Assembly: GCA_903824295.1 (NCBI GenBank)
Contig: CAIJWE010000088.1
Location: 1 to 64,000 of the forward strand
Reading direction: 5' to 3'
Origin: an uncultured Chlorobiaceae bacterium
Lineage (GTDB): Bacteria > Bacteroidota > Chlorobiia > Chlorobiales > Chlorobiaceae
DNA: 64,000 nucleotides
Position numbers and translations under genes: made by a program. The notes under the pieces were generated by a model. The model had not been told where the DNA came from and ran no database searches. It saw nothing but the letters and a program-made list of their open reading frames with translations. Below, in pieces: positions 1-9,267 of this stretch (the first letter of the stretch is position 1; each line of letters starts with the position of its first letter).

Positions 1-85
1 ATAAAAATATCTTTATATCTTTGAGTAAGACAATTTCCAGAAATATACAAAATAATACTGTTTGATACTCAAAATATTACGAAAG

Positions 86-373
86 TCAAATTTTAAACAC
101 CAATGAATTCAAGGTGTACGGGCCAAATCGGGAATTGCTGATAATAAACAACATATAAAACATGAGTATTCCAACATGAAATGACAGATAGAACAGCGCT
201 TTCTTGATATGGGGGGGCTTTTCGGGAGAGTTTTGAGCAGTCGCTATCATTATCGAATTGTAAAAAGTAATACCTAATGTCTCAAGCCAATAGGAATAAA
301 TAAGCGCAAAGATGCTCCAATTGAAAAAGATCACTCCCAGTAAGGGGACGAAATTCATTGCCAGTTGAAGCAC
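86..373 (-). CDS. small membrane protein, DUF6498-like, probably truncated
   Basis: The 95-residue product is strongly hydrophobic, with about three membrane segments (residues about 5-25, 30-45 and 60-82). The opening, with VPLLGVIFFNWSIFALIYSYW, recalls the first helices of DUF6498-type membrane proteins, which by memory are about twice this length. The frame closes at a TGA at 86-88, so the protein is either a short variant or a 3'-truncated relic. Surrounding DNA is AT-rich with no clear operon partner. The family match is from memory only; function is unknown. Confidence 0.4.
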   Translation of the reverse strand: MLQLAMNFVPLLGVIFFNWSIFALIYSYWLETLGITFYNSIMIATAQNSPEKPPHIKKALFYLSFHVGILMFYMLFIISNSRFGPYTLNSLVFKI

Positions 374-704
374 TAAATTATTTTATTTCATCATGTTTTC
401 ATTATAAAACCGTCAGTCTGTTTGTGTGTCATTATTCGGGAAACTGTTTCGTCAGGCTATTAGCCAGTATGCTCAATATTGCCAGCTTTGCATTGCCGAA
501 ATATTGCGATAACAATCTGGAATCAAATTACCGGTCGTACTATTTCTGATAAACAGATCTGCCTGAAACTATGCAAGATCACCTAAACCATATCCACGCT
601 TGTTGAAGGTATGGTCATAAATTACAACAAATCATGGTACCTGTCGCTGACGAGGAAACCTGCATTCAATACGGCAAGCTCTTCGACGCAGATGCTGCCG
701 CCGT
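374..704. other. intergenic, nothing recognised
   Basis: AT-rich DNA between the membrane protein fragment and the 3' end of bshB1. A 63-codon open frame at 358-549 has no convincing composition. No tRNA, clear terminator or long repeat was seen. Confidence 0.5.
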
Positions 705-1457
705 TCACCTATTGGGCGTTCCGGGGAATGCCGTGCTGAACGAGCTGATGGCGAGTTTGGTGGAGAGTTTGAACCCTTCGCCATAGCGTGTGCCGATCTG
801 CTCCCCGAAATAGCGGGCGCGTGCTTCAAGGCCGGTCAGAAACTCAGGGCGCTTGATCAAGGTCTTTGCCTCTTCCGTTGTCCCTTCCTGGTAGAATTGT
901 GAAGCGAAGGCGAGCACCCCTTTTCGTGATGCTTCAAAGGTTTCCGAGATATCGACGATGATGTCGGGTTCAAGGTGTTTGAACTGGATATAGTAGAGCA
1001 GATGGGCGGGGCGGTGGGGCTTTTGCAGCGTGCCGTTAAGGGTGGTGGCGAGTTGCTGGAGACCGGCGTAGTAGCACGCTTCTGTAACAAGTTTTGAGGC
1101 TTTGACGTGATCCGGGTGGCGTTCGTCGGGGGAGTTGGCAAAAACGACATCTGGTCGGAACTCTCTTATGACCTTGATGATTTCGGCGAGGTTCTCTTCT
1201 GTTGGGAATAGTTTGGAGTCTCCGAGGTCAAGTGATCTCCGGCAATGGTATCCCATGAGGGCTGTGGCTTGTGCCGCTTCGGTTTTCCGCGTTTCAGGTG
1301 TGCCGATGGTTCCCATCTCCCCCCTTGTCAAGTCGCAGACCGCGACCGAGAATCCTTCGGAAATAATTTTCAGCAGCGTGGCTCCACAGGCCAGTTCCAC
1401 GTCATCGGGATGGGCGCCGAAGGCCAGCGCATAGACTTTTTCGGGTGATTGCTTCAA
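705..1457 (-). CDS. bshB1: bacillithiol biosynthesis deacetylase BshB1
   Basis: A 250-residue PIG-L/LmbE-type zinc deacetylase, predicted to remove the acetyl group from GlcNAc-malate in bacillithiol synthesis, a cytosolic step. The zinc-binding AHPDD motif lies at residues 15-19, and the second metal motif HPDH follows DERHPDHVKAS at about residue 113. TRGEMGTIGTPETR is typical of the BshB1 subgroup. Length matches the family. The gene is divergent from dut, with starts about 70 bp apart, so their promoters must share that gap. Chlorobi make N-methyl-bacillithiol, which fits. Other LmbE deacetylases, such as mycothiol or GlcNAc-PI types, are the alternative but less likely. Confidence 0.88.
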   Translation of the reverse strand: MKQSPEKVYALAFGAHPDDVELACGATLLKIISEGFSVAVCDLTRGEMGTIGTPETRKTEAAQATALMGYHCRRSLDLGDSKLFPTEENLAEIIKVIREFRPDVVFANSPDERHPDHVKASKLVTEACYYAGLQQLATTLNGTLQKPHRPAHLLYYIQFKHLEPDIIVDISETFEASRKGVLAFASQFYQEGTTEEAKTLIKRPEFLTGLEARARYFGEQIGTRYGEGFKLSTKLAISSFSTAFPGTPNR

Positions 1458-1526
1458 TTGCCTTGTGGTTAATCTGTTATATTGGTCGTCGCAATAAAAT
1501 TCCTCTCAACAAGCCATTTCTCGCCA

Positions 1527-1973
1527 ATGCTTAATGTAAAGATTGTTCGCCTTGACAAACAAGCCTCACTTCCTCTCTATGCAACAGCTCATGCAGCCGG
1601 AATGGATATTTCTGCCTGCATTGAAGCTCCCGTCACCATTGAGCCCTTTACAACAGCGTTGATTCCCTCCGGGTTTGCCCTTGAGTTGCCTGAGGGGTAT
1701 GAAGCCCAGCTTCGCCCTCGAAGCGGTCTGGCGTTGCGCTCTATGATTTCACTGCCCAACACACCAGCAACGATTGATGCCGATTACCGGGGAGAGGTGA
1801 AGGTGATTCTCATCAATTATGGCAAGGAGCCCTTCATTGTTCGTAACGGTGACCGCATTGCGCAGATGGTGGTTGCCAGGGTCGAACAGGTTTGTTTTGA
1901 AGAGGTCGAAGAGCTGGGCTCAACCGTGCGGGGTGAAGGGGGATTTGGCCATACCGGCACAGGTCGGGCATAA
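1527..1973 (+). CDS. dut: dUTP diphosphatase
   Basis: Hydrolyses dUTP to dUMP and pyrophosphate, keeping uracil out of DNA and feeding dTMP synthesis; it is a homotrimer. All five dUTPase motifs are visible in 148 residues: AGMDI (motif 1), PRSGLA (motif 2), the substrate-binding [11 protein letters not shown] (motif 3), RIAQMV (motif 4) and the C-terminal [10 protein letters not shown] (motif 5). I chose the ATG at 1527 because it gives the normal family length and begins [13 protein letters not shown] at 1482 would add 15 residues of unconserved leader. A long hairpin follows the stop. Confidence 0.95.
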   Translation: MLNVKIVRLDKQASLPLYATAHAAGMDISACIEAPVTIEPFTTALIPSGFALELPEGYEAQLRPRSGLALRSMISLPNTPATIDADYRGEVKVILINYGKEPFIVRNGDRIAQMVVARVEQVCFEEVEELGSTVRGEGGFGHTGTGRA

Positions 1974-1983
1974 AACAACGATC

Positions 1984-2032
1984 AGCATCAGCGAAGTATC
2001 CCTCGTAACTGAATGGATATTTCGCTGATGCT
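1984..2032. terminator. 18-bp-stem hairpin between convergent genes
   Basis: The arm at 1984-2001 (starts AGCATCAGCGAA) pairs with 2015-2032 (ends TTCGCTGATGCT), with 17 of 18 positions complementary and a 13-nt loop. It sits between the convergent dut and chlorosome genes, so it probably ends both transcripts. There is no T-run on either side. Confidence 0.55.
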
Positions 2033-2053
2033 TACCAATTACCAGAATCTGTC

Positions 2054-2650
2054 TCAGGGTTTTCCTGACTGAACTGGTGGAAGAGTTGGAGCAGGAGCAG
2101 AAGCAGAAGCCTTTACCGTCATGACGATCTCCTTGGGAGTATAGCGGATCTCCGTTACATCTTTTTTAGGACGGTTTTCTCTGCCTGTCGGCATGCCCGG
2201 TGCAGCAAAAACATTGTCCATCAACTGACCAAGTCCCGAACTGACATTGTCAAAGAGGTTCTGTACCTGGTTTGAACTGACGGTGTTATTAAGGGTTTCG
2301 ATCAGGCCATTCCATAATTTCCCAAGTCCCTGAAAGGAGTTCTGAATCTGGTCTGAATTGATGGTTGAAGTAACTCCATCAATCAGTTGTCCGGTTGCAG
2401 TGCTGACCGAGCTGATCATTCCCTGCACTGATTCAGAGTTGATGGTCGATGAAACCCCGTCAATCAACTGTCCGGTAGCGTTGCTGACCGAACTGATCAT
2501 CCCCTGCACCGATTCAATGGTTGAATCAATCAAGGAGCCCACACTTCCAATGAGGTGGGCAATATCGCCATTGCCTACAGTGACTTCCTGATCTTGCTGG
2601 GCGGTCGGTACGAGCGAACCGGCTGGTTTTTTGATCTCTTCTGTTGCCAT
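2054..2650 (-). CDS. probable chlorosome envelope protein (CsmC/CsmH-like)
   Basis: A 198-residue protein with no signal peptide. It is rich in Ser, Val, Gly, Gln and Asn, with amphipathic helical repeats of the form VQGMISSVSxATGQLIDGV. It starts MATEEIKKPAGS and has a basic, proline-containing tail after residue about 155. The composition and the series of VGSLIDSTI/VQNLFDNV segments resemble chlorosome envelope proteins of the CsmB/C/D/H type, which coat the bacteriochlorophyll antenna. Residues about 44-70 and 71-97 form a near-perfect tandem duplication. The assignment to CsmH or CsmC is from memory and not secure; a phasin-like or gas-vesicle-like coat protein is a weaker alternative. 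Monocistronic by position. Confidence 0.55.
   Translation of the reverse strand: MATEEIKKPAGSLVPTAQQDQEVTVGNGDIAHLIGSVGSLIDSTIESVQGMISSVSNATGQLIDGVSSTINSESVQGMISSVSTATGQLIDGVTSTINSDQIQNSFQGLGKLWNGLIETLNNTVSSNQVQNLFDNVSSGLGQLMDNVFAAPGMPTGRENRPKKDVTEIRYTPKEIVMTVKASASAPAPTLPPVQSGKP
2356..2516. repeat. tandem duplication of about 80 bp inside the chlorosome gene
   Basis: Two adjacent copies, about 2356-2437 and 2437-2516, encode the same block (SVQGMISSVS..ATGQLIDGV..STINS) with synonymous and a few conservative changes. This is an in-frame duplication that lengthens the helical repeat region. Confidence 0.75.
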
Positions 2651-2917
2651 AAGTATTAGGTGTATTAAGGGTAAGGAAATAATAAATAATTTCAGGAATA
2701 TAAGAACTTCCGAGAGTTTATTTTATTGATAAAATCGTTAAATCCTTTTTTTACAAAGATTCATGGCGACCTTTATGAGCGAAAAAAAGCAGCCTCAACG
2801 TTACCGTGACGTTACAATAAAAAAGAAAACACCACTACTCAGCAGAGTGATTCTGCATACTCCAATATAAGTAAAGAAAGCGGGAATGTAGTTTTTTTGA
2901 TGTGTGAAATGTTTTAC

Positions 2918-5302
2918 TTATTCCGTCATTGTCATCTCACTAAAAAATACCGTAATGCGATTTTTGCCATCGCTTTTTGATTTGTACATGGCATAATCGG
3001 CATGTCTCATCAATGTCAACTCATCCCGGCCATGATCAGGAAAAACGGCGATACCGATACTGCATGAAATAGTGATGGCATGGCCCTCAATATCGAAGAT
3101 CTCATTCATGGTATGCTGAATTTTTTCTGCTATGGCAACAGCATTCGATATTGCTGTAATTTGCGACAGTAAAACAACAAACTCATCGCCACCAATGCGG
3201 GCGATAGAGTCCCCGCTTCTCTGCAAGGTTCTGAGCGTGCGTGTTGCCACCTGCTGAAGCAACACATCACCAATGCCATGACCAAGCGTATCGTTAACGA
3301 TTTTGAACCTGTCCAGATCAAAGATCATCAACGCGCCCATTGTCTTGTGTCGTTGACTCTGGGCAAGAGCCTGGCTAAATCGGTCAGACAGAAGACGCCG
3401 ATTTGGCAGACCCGTCAAAGAGTCATGCATGGCCAGATTTTCAACAACATACTTCTGTGCCTGAAGTATTTTCTGTTCATCCTCGGCAATCTTTTTGGCG
3501 ACAATATCCCAGGTGAGATCTGCCATGATACTCACCCATTTGACATCATCCGCATCATACTCGCTGGACTTATTGCCAACCTCAATAATCGCCACAACCT
3601 TTTCATCACGCAAGATTGGAACAGCCATCTCACGACTCACTTCGGCATGTCCATCCGGCATTTCTTTGAAATTCTTGATGGATGCATGGTCATTATAGAT
3701 CACAGCTCTCTTTTCCAGTGCGGCATCGGCCAATATTCCGGCATTTTGAATGGTATAGCACTGATAATTGGCAACAGGCATATTCATCGTCTTCATGGTA
3801 TTGGTTGAACAGATCTGCGGAGAGATTGTTGTCTGATCTTCCGCAACAACGTGAATGAAGCCGATCGAGCTTTCCGTCAATCGCTCGGCTTCATCAACGG
3901 TTGTCTGCAGCAGTTTTGCTATCGAATGGGTTTCTGCCATCAGGATCAAAGAAAGGTGGAGAGCCGTGATCATTTCATAGTGTTTCCGCTCGGTGACATC
4001 ATGAATAATCGAATAGAGACAATCCTTGCCGGCAATCTCAACCTTGTTGCTGAACACATCCACATCACGAACTGAGCCGTTTGCCCTCCGGTGCCGGAAT
4101 AAAAAATGATTTTTCTCCGCTGATCTGGATTGTTGCATGGCGGCCATGACCTTTTCAGTGGGAAGTGTGTTGATATCCTGTATGTGCATCCGGCAGAGTG
4201 TTTCGATTGGCCAACCGTAAAACGTTGCTGCTGCCGGATTGGCATCAATAATGCAGCCATCATCGAAATCAATGATCAGCATCACGGTATGATGGTTCTG
4301 AAAGAGGTGGCGGTAACGTATTTCGCTTTGCAGCAGATTTTCATCAGCCAAACGGTGTGCCTCACGGTCTCGCAAGACCGTAATTCCATAAGCCAAATTG
4401 TCAGAAAGTGTTCTGAGCAATTCACTCTCCGTGGCATCAAAGGCGTCTGGATAGGCGGAATAAACGGTTATTGCGCCAAAAACCTTGTTGTCGGCTTTCA
4501 GGGGTAAGCCCAGAATGGAAGCATAGCCTCTCCGTATGGCATCCTTACGCCATGGCTCAAATTGCGGACTGGTCAAAACATCGAGCACGAATGATGCTTT
4601 GCCAGTACGGATTGCTGTTCCCGTAGGGCCGCGTCCACGATCAACATCAGCCCATGAGATCATCACCTTTTCCAGGTACCCCTCATCAAAACCTGCCTGG
4701 GCAACAGGTCGGACGTTTTTTGCCTTGTCCTGTTCCGCATAACCTACCCATGCCATCCGATAGCCGCCGATTTCAACGATGATATCGCAAACAGCACGCA
4801 ACAATTTCTCTTCACTACCCTCATGAACAATGCTCTCATCACATCGGCCTAACGCAAGGAGTGTGCGGTTCAACCTTTGCAGCTCATTCTCCAACCTCTT
4901 GCGCTCGGTGATATCGGTTCCGAGGCCAATGACGAAGGGCTTTTGGTCAATGATTACCCTTTTGCCCCTCAACAGATACCACAGAAATTCCGGGCCATCT
5001 CGCAGAATAACTCTCACCTCAATACAATCCTCAAGACCGTTGCTGATGATGCTCCCAATTGTTTCTTTGACCAGCAACCGGTCATCGGGATGAATACTTT
5101 CCAATGCGCAGGTAGCCATCATCTCATGTTCGGATTTAAACATGATTGAATCGCGCAGATAGTCGTTCCACATGACAAACTGCCCGCTGGCATCCAGCAA
5201 ATAGAACAAACCGGGAACAGCATCAATGATCTCTTTGACGAAATCATGATGATTTTCGGCATTGCTCCTATCCACCAGCGTCGGTTGAGCTGCGTCTGAC
5301 AT
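2918..5302 (-). CDS. diguanylate cyclase with PAS-GAF-PAS-GAF sensors
   Basis: A 794-residue cytosolic sensor that should make cyclic di-GMP. Domains in order: PAS (about 20-135, ending GLGTDITERKRLE), GAF (about 150-320), second PAS (about 325-440, ending IIHDVTERKHYE), second GAF (about 445-600), then GGDEF (about 625-785). The active-site GGDEF is intact at about residues 704-708. An RSGD inhibitory I-site lies exactly five residues before it, so product feedback is expected. No EAL or HD-GYP domain is present. No membrane segment is seen, so signals must be intracellular (redox, light or small ligands) and the ligands cannot be read from sequence. It stands alone between the chlorosome gene and an intergenic region. 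Confidence 0.9.
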   Translation of the reverse strand: MSDAAQPTLVDRSNAENHHDFVKEIIDAVPGLFYLLDASGQFVMWNDYLRDSIMFKSEHEMMATCALESIHPDDRLLVKETIGSIISNGLEDCIEVRVILRDGPEFLWYLLRGKRVIIDQKPFVIGLGTDITERKRLENELQRLNRTLLALGRCDESIVHEGSEEKLLRAVCDIIVEIGGYRMAWVGYAEQDKAKNVRPVAQAGFDEGYLEKVMISWADVDRGRGPTGTAIRTGKASFVLDVLTSPQFEPWRKDAIRRGYASILGLPLKADNKVFGAITVYSAYPDAFDATESELLRTLSDNLAYGITVLRDREAHRLADENLLQSEIRYRHLFQNHHTVMLIIDFDDGCIIDANPAAATFYGWPIETLCRMHIQDINTLPTEKVMAAMQQSRSAEKNHFLFRHRRANGSVRDVDVFSNKVEIAGKDCLYSIIHDVTERKHYEMITALHLSLILMAETHSIAKLLQTTVDEAERLTESSIGFIHVVAEDQTTISPQICSTNTMKTMNMPVANYQCYTIQNAGILADAALEKRAVIYNDHASIKNFKEMPDGHAEVSREMAVPILRDEKVVAIIEVGNKSSEYDADDVKWVSIMADLTWDIVAKKIAEDEQKILQAQKYVVENLAMHDSLTGLPNRRLLSDRFSQALAQSQRHKTMGALMIFDLDRFKIVNDTLGHGIGDVLLQQVATRTLRTLQRSGDSIARIGGDEFVVLLSQITAISNAVAIAEKIQHTMNEIFDIEGHAITISCSIGIAVFPDHGRDELTLMRHADYAMYKSKSDGKNRITVFFSEMTMTE

Positions 5303-5560
5303 TCTACTCTCCTGTTTTTGCGGTATGGTGTGTCAACTTTCGACTGCTACAGCCCCACTGCAAAACAGCTTTTTGCACGTTCACCCGAAATGTATGATTC
5401 AGCGTAATTTAATGAAAACTACAGCCATTGTAATTGTTTTTTTGTCAAGTATGCGAGCGGAGCGTCAAAAAAGGGGCAACCTCAGCAGTGCATTACTGCA
5501 CAGCCGTGAACCGAGCAAAGCAACATTTCCTGCAGACAGGAGCGAGAAGGGGACGGGATT

Positions 5561-5611
5561 CAAGCAATATTTTCGATGTACTATCGGATGATGGCCTCCT
5601 GACCAAATCCA
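5561..5611 (-). pseudogene. 3'-end relic of a TIGR04283-type glycosyltransferase
   Basis: Read on the minus strand, this stretch encodes GFGQEAIIR, an in-frame TAG, then YIENIA and a stop. The intact gene at 9268-9960 ends GFDQEAIIRYYRENIA and stop. The two DNA stretches match at 44 of 51 positions. Only the last 17 codons survive, and the extra stop shows it is dead. It lies as a direct repeat on the other side of the autotransporter gene. Confidence 0.75.
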
Positions 5612-5771
5612 GGCGGCCAAAAAGCGCTGGCAAAGGCAATTCTTTTTGATTATCACGATATTTTTCAGCGTTTTGTGATGCTGTGAAGAATAAAATTTTC
5701 TCCCCTGCATATTTAATTATATTCTGGCCATGGGTAACTGGTCGAAGGAGTGGGTGGATATATAAAAATAG

Positions 5772-5793
5772 AAACTATGATATAGTTTTTTTT
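5772..5793 (+). terminator. short AT-rich hairpin with T-run
   Basis: AAACTAT and ATAGTTT pair around a GAT loop and are followed by five further Ts. The stem is weak (one G-C pair). It could end a short upstream transcript or be chance in AT-rich DNA. Confidence 0.25.
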
Positions 5794-5987
5794 ATTGTAA
5801 GATCAGGTAATGTATAGTTGCGCTCAAAAGGAATGGGTACGGTGATTGCTTATTTCTGCGTTGAGTTATTTTTTAATTTTCGACTGTAGCAGTCATTACA
5901 TTAAAATGGATACTGCTCTGGTGGTGCGGTGGAATTGGTCTGGATATTTTGGTGGTTTTTGTCAATAACAAAAAAAGAGAGTTAATC

Positions 5988-8900
5988 ATGCAGATACGAC
6001 ATCTTGATTCACAAGTCTCGGATTGGGAAGAACCGTTTCAGCAAAAGGAAGGGGAGTGGCATAAACGGCGCAATTCGATAAGTTTGCTCTCGCTTTTGAC
6101 TGTGCTGTTTTATACCGGAATTTCTGATGTGGCGCAGGGAGGACCAACACCAACACCAGCACAAATACCATCACCGATTAGTGCTTTTGTTACTTGGAAT
6201 ACAGACAAGATTAATGATATTGATGCATCTATAACCAGCAGTGGAGCAGTAGTAAACAAGGCAACCTTTACCAATAATTCGCCGTCAGGAATCCTTACCA
6301 ATGCCGGAACACTGGGAAACCAATACATAATAAATAATGATGGCATTCTAACAAATAATAAAAGTGTAAACAATGGATATGGGGGGGCTACCGGAACGTT
6401 TGTAAATACCGGTACCCTGAATAATGGTGTTGCCGCAGATCTCGCTTTAGACGCTCCACTTGCATATTTTAGGAATGGATCTGATAAAACGTCGGGTACG
6501 GTTGGAGTTCTGACAAATACTCTGGAAGGCGAAATTTATAACTATGGAAATATCCAAAACGGATATTCCGGTGGCGCTAATACCATCACAAATAGTGGAA
6601 GCATAACTAATTATTTGAAAATCAGTAATGGTTATCTGGCAAGTGGTGTCGGAACGTTAACCAACAGCGGTACAATTTTGAACAGCGGATCGAAAGCCAT
6701 TTTATATAATGGATTTCAAGGTAATGGAACCCTTACCAATACCGGTACTATCACCAACGATATGGAAGGACGAATTTATAACGGTTTTGGTGGTGGAACG
6801 GGAACCCTGAATAATTACGGAACAATTAATAATGTAAGTGGTAACTTTGCTAATGGGTACAATCCTTCCGGAGACGTTAATACTGGATCCGGTACCATAA
6901 ACAATTATTTCGGCGCTTCTTTTTCCTATTCAGGACTTTTTTATAACGGCGTCAAAAATAACGGAACCGTCAATAACTGGGGCGCCTTTACCAATACCAG
7001 CACCGGAACTATATTTAATGGCAATGGTACAGGAGGTACCCATACTTTTACAATTTATAAGGTTGACGATGAAATTGGTGTGATTCATAACTACGGCAAC
7101 TTTTATAACGCTTATGGTGGTGATACCGGCACCGTCAATAATTCCGGTATCGTGAACAATTATGAAGGTGCGAAGTTTGTGAACGGTTTCCAGACAACCG
7201 GAACTCCGGTTGGATCAGGTACCATAAACAATTACGCAGGAGCTCAGATTAATAACTCAGGCATCTTTTATAATGGCGTTAACAGTACCGGTACAATTAC
7301 GAACAATGGTGGTATTGCGAATAACTTGAATGCTTATTTTTACAATGGTTATAAGGCAGGAGGAACCGGTATCCTGACAAATAACGGAACACTTGTAAAC
7401 AGCGGTGATTTCTCAAACGGTTATGACACAGGTACAGGTACTTTGACCAATAGCATTACTGGTACTTTCGATAATCATGGCACGCTGACGAACGGCATCG
7501 GAAGCACCGTAACCAACGCAGGCATCTTTAATAATGATGGTACCTTTACTAATGATGGTACTTTTGACAATAATAGCGGCGCATCTTTTAACAATACCGG
7601 GACGTTTGTAAACACCGGCACTTATGCAGATTTAAGCGCCAGTGGTTTTATAAACGAAGGAATTATTGAGGGAACCGGTACGATTAATGGTAATGTCACG
7701 AACAATAAAACCTTAGCTCCAGGTAATTCCATCGGAACAGTGACTATCGTTGGCAATTATGTCCATAACGCATCGGCTACCTATGAGGTTGAAATTGATG
7801 CATCCGGCAATTCTGACCTGACTCTGGTCAAAGATACCACACCGGCAAGTGGTGGCGGTCATGCCACTCTAAATGGTGGCACAGTAGAGGTTCAACCTCT
7901 CTCGCCAATCTCTGAGATGAGAAGATACACGATCCTTACGGCAGATAACGGAGTTACCGGCACCTTCGACAGCCCGACCACCGGTACGTTGTCGACCATG
8001 TTCCTACGCTCTTCTTTACTCTATGATTCCAATAATGTCTATCTCGATGTTACATCGAATTTCTACGATTATGCCAAAACCGAGAACCAGCATTCAGTTA
8101 CTTCTGTTCTCGACCATATCCCGGGCACGGCAACTGGTGATATGAAGGATGTCATGACATCCATCATTAACCAGCCTTCGGTAGATGCCGCACTGAATGC
8201 CATTGATCAGATCAGTGGCCACATTCATACAGCACTTCCCGGCGCAACGCTCTACTCTATCGACCAGAACTTCAAAGCTATTGAAAACGACCGGGAGTGG
8301 TTTGGCGAGAATGGTCAGCACAACATCAGGCACGGTTTCTGGGCAAGCGGGCTCAAAGGGGTCGGTAATCGTGATGGTGCCGATATCGCTTCACGGTATG
8401 AGTATAACCTCAGTGGCGGGCTTGCCGGTTATGGCCATCTGCTCAGCGATACATTAGTGTTTGGCGCATCGCTCGGCTACTCGACTATGGACGTTACCAT
8501 GAATGACCTCTCGGAAAAAGGTAATGTAAAGAGCTGGCAAGGATCGCTTTACGCCCTTTCAGAATCCTCTCCTCTGCATGTCGGATTTATTGCCTCATAC
8601 GGCCACCATCGTTTTGAAACGGAGCGGAACCTCTCATTCGGCGATATCAGCCGTCAGGCATCATCCCGCCATACCGGATATTCGCTCAGCGCATTACTTG
8701 AAGCAGGATACCGGGTGGATTTTGGAAACAAAGCCTATATCACCCCGACAGCATCCTTCCAGGCAATCCGCCTCAATCGTGACGCGTTCACTGAGCAGTC
8801 TGCTTCGTCACTGAATTTACTTGTGGCCGGAGAGCATACCACATCGTTTCCGGGAAGGCTCGGTTTTGTGATAGGAAAGAGCACCATGGATTCCAAAGGT

Positions 8901-9167
8901 GGACGATTCAATTCTGAAGTGTCGGCCTTTTTGCGCCATGAATTCGCGTCCAGCAACCAGTACTCGCATACGGCAGCCTTTGCCGGTGCACCTGACCAGA
9001 CTTTTGTCATCAAAGGTGATTCAGAGATGCGTAACAGTTGTGAATTGGGAATAAAATTCCTCTATGAGACATCGTCTCACTTCAGCATCTTTACTGCCTG
9101 CAATGCCAATCAGACAAAAAACCTTACTGAGCAGACCGCTTTGGCTGGCATCAGCTTCAAATGGTAA
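5988..9167 (+). CDS. autotransporter with Asn/Gly/Thr-rich repeat passenger
   Basis: A type Va secreted surface protein of 1059 residues. The N-terminus is an extended signal peptide: a charged stretch ending HKRRNS, then a hydrophobic core (residues about 27-45). Residues about 60-600 are a passenger of short, irregular repeats on the theme NNGTITN/GTLTNSG, which should form a right-handed beta-helix. A junction region (about 600-760) leads to a C-terminal autotransporter beta-barrel (about 780-1059) ending in the aromatic FKW needed for outer-membrane insertion. I chose the ATG at 5988 over an upstream TTG at 5949 because it follows an AAAGAGAG purine stretch and gives a normal leader. No protease triad was seen. 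An adhesin or surface layer role is inferred. A strong terminator follows. Confidence 0.85.
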   Translation: MQIRHLDSQVSDWEEPFQQKEGEWHKRRNSISLLSLLTVLFYTGISDVAQGGPTPTPAQIPSPISAFVTWNTDKINDIDASITSSGAVVNKATFTNNSPSGILTNAGTLGNQYIINNDGILTNNKSVNNGYGGATGTFVNTGTLNNGVAADLALDAPLAYFRNGSDKTSGTVGVLTNTLEGEIYNYGNIQNGYSGGANTITNSGSITNYLKISNGYLASGVGTLTNSGTILNSGSKAILYNGFQGNGTLTNTGTITNDMEGRIYNGFGGGTGTLNNYGTINNVSGNFANGYNPSGDVNTGSGTINNYFGASFSYSGLFYNGVKNNGTVNNWGAFTNTSTGTIFNGNGTGGTHTFTIYKVDDEIGVIHNYGNFYNAYGGDTGTVNNSGIVNNYEGAKFVNGFQTTGTPVGSGTINNYAGAQINNSGIFYNGVNSTGTITNNGGIANNLNAYFYNGYKAGGTGILTNNGTLVNSGDFSNGYDTGTGTLTNSITGTFDNHGTLTNGIGSTVTNAGIFNNDGTFTNDGTFDNNSGASFNNTGTFVNTGTYADLSASGFINEGIIEGTGTINGNVTNNKTLAPGNSIGTVTIVGNYVHNASATYEVEIDASGNSDLTLVKDTTPASGGGHATLNGGTVEVQPLSPISEMRRYTILTADNGVTGTFDSPTTGTLSTMFLRSSLLYDSNNVYLDVTSNFYDYAKTENQHSVTSVLDHIPGTATGDMKDVMTSIINQPSVDAALNAIDQISGHIHTALPGATLYSIDQNFKAIENDREWFGENGQHNIRHGFWASGLKGVGNRDGADIASRYEYNLSGGLAGYGHLLSDTLVFGASLGYSTMDVTMNDLSEKGNVKSWQGSLYALSESSPLHVGFIASYGHHRFETERNLSFGDISRQASSRHTGYSLSALLEAGYRVDFGNKAYITPTASFQAIRLNRDAFTEQSASSLNLLVAGEHTTSFPGRLGFVIGKSTMDSKGGRFNSEVSAFLRHEFASSNQYSHTAAFAGAPDQTFVIKGDSEMRNSCELGIKFLYETSSHFSIFTACNANQTKNLTEQTALAGISFKW

Positions 9168-9189
9168 GACTTCCGGGAGGAAGTAGTTC

Positions 9190-9229
9190 AGCGGCAGGGG
9201 CAGTCAAAAAGCCCTGCCGCTTTTTTTTC
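9190..9229 (+). terminator. rho-independent terminator of the autotransporter gene
   Basis: Perfect stem AGCGGCAGGG / CCCTGCCGCT (9190-9199 with 9212-9221), 12-nt loop, then eight or more Ts. Confidence 0.9.
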
Positions 9230-9267
9230 ATCAACGAGGGCTGTTCCTCAGCTTCGCCATCCTGCAT

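Larger units (their letters stand above)
5303..5987. other. long intergenic region upstream of the autotransporter
   Basis: Between the divergent diguanylate cyclase and autotransporter genes. It holds a relic of a glycosyltransferase 3' end (5561-5611) and an AT-rich hairpin (5772-5793). No other gene is convincing. Promoters for both flanking genes must lie here, but no clear -35/-10 pair was identified. Confidence 0.5.

Noticed and set aside
358-549. 63-codon open frame
   Set aside because: Unusual composition with many Tyr, Ser and Cys, no ribosome binding site and overlap with the start of the membrane protein gene.
1482-1526. Upstream TTG start for dut
   Set aside because: The added 15 residues are not part of the conserved dUTPase and the ATG at 1527 gives the normal length.
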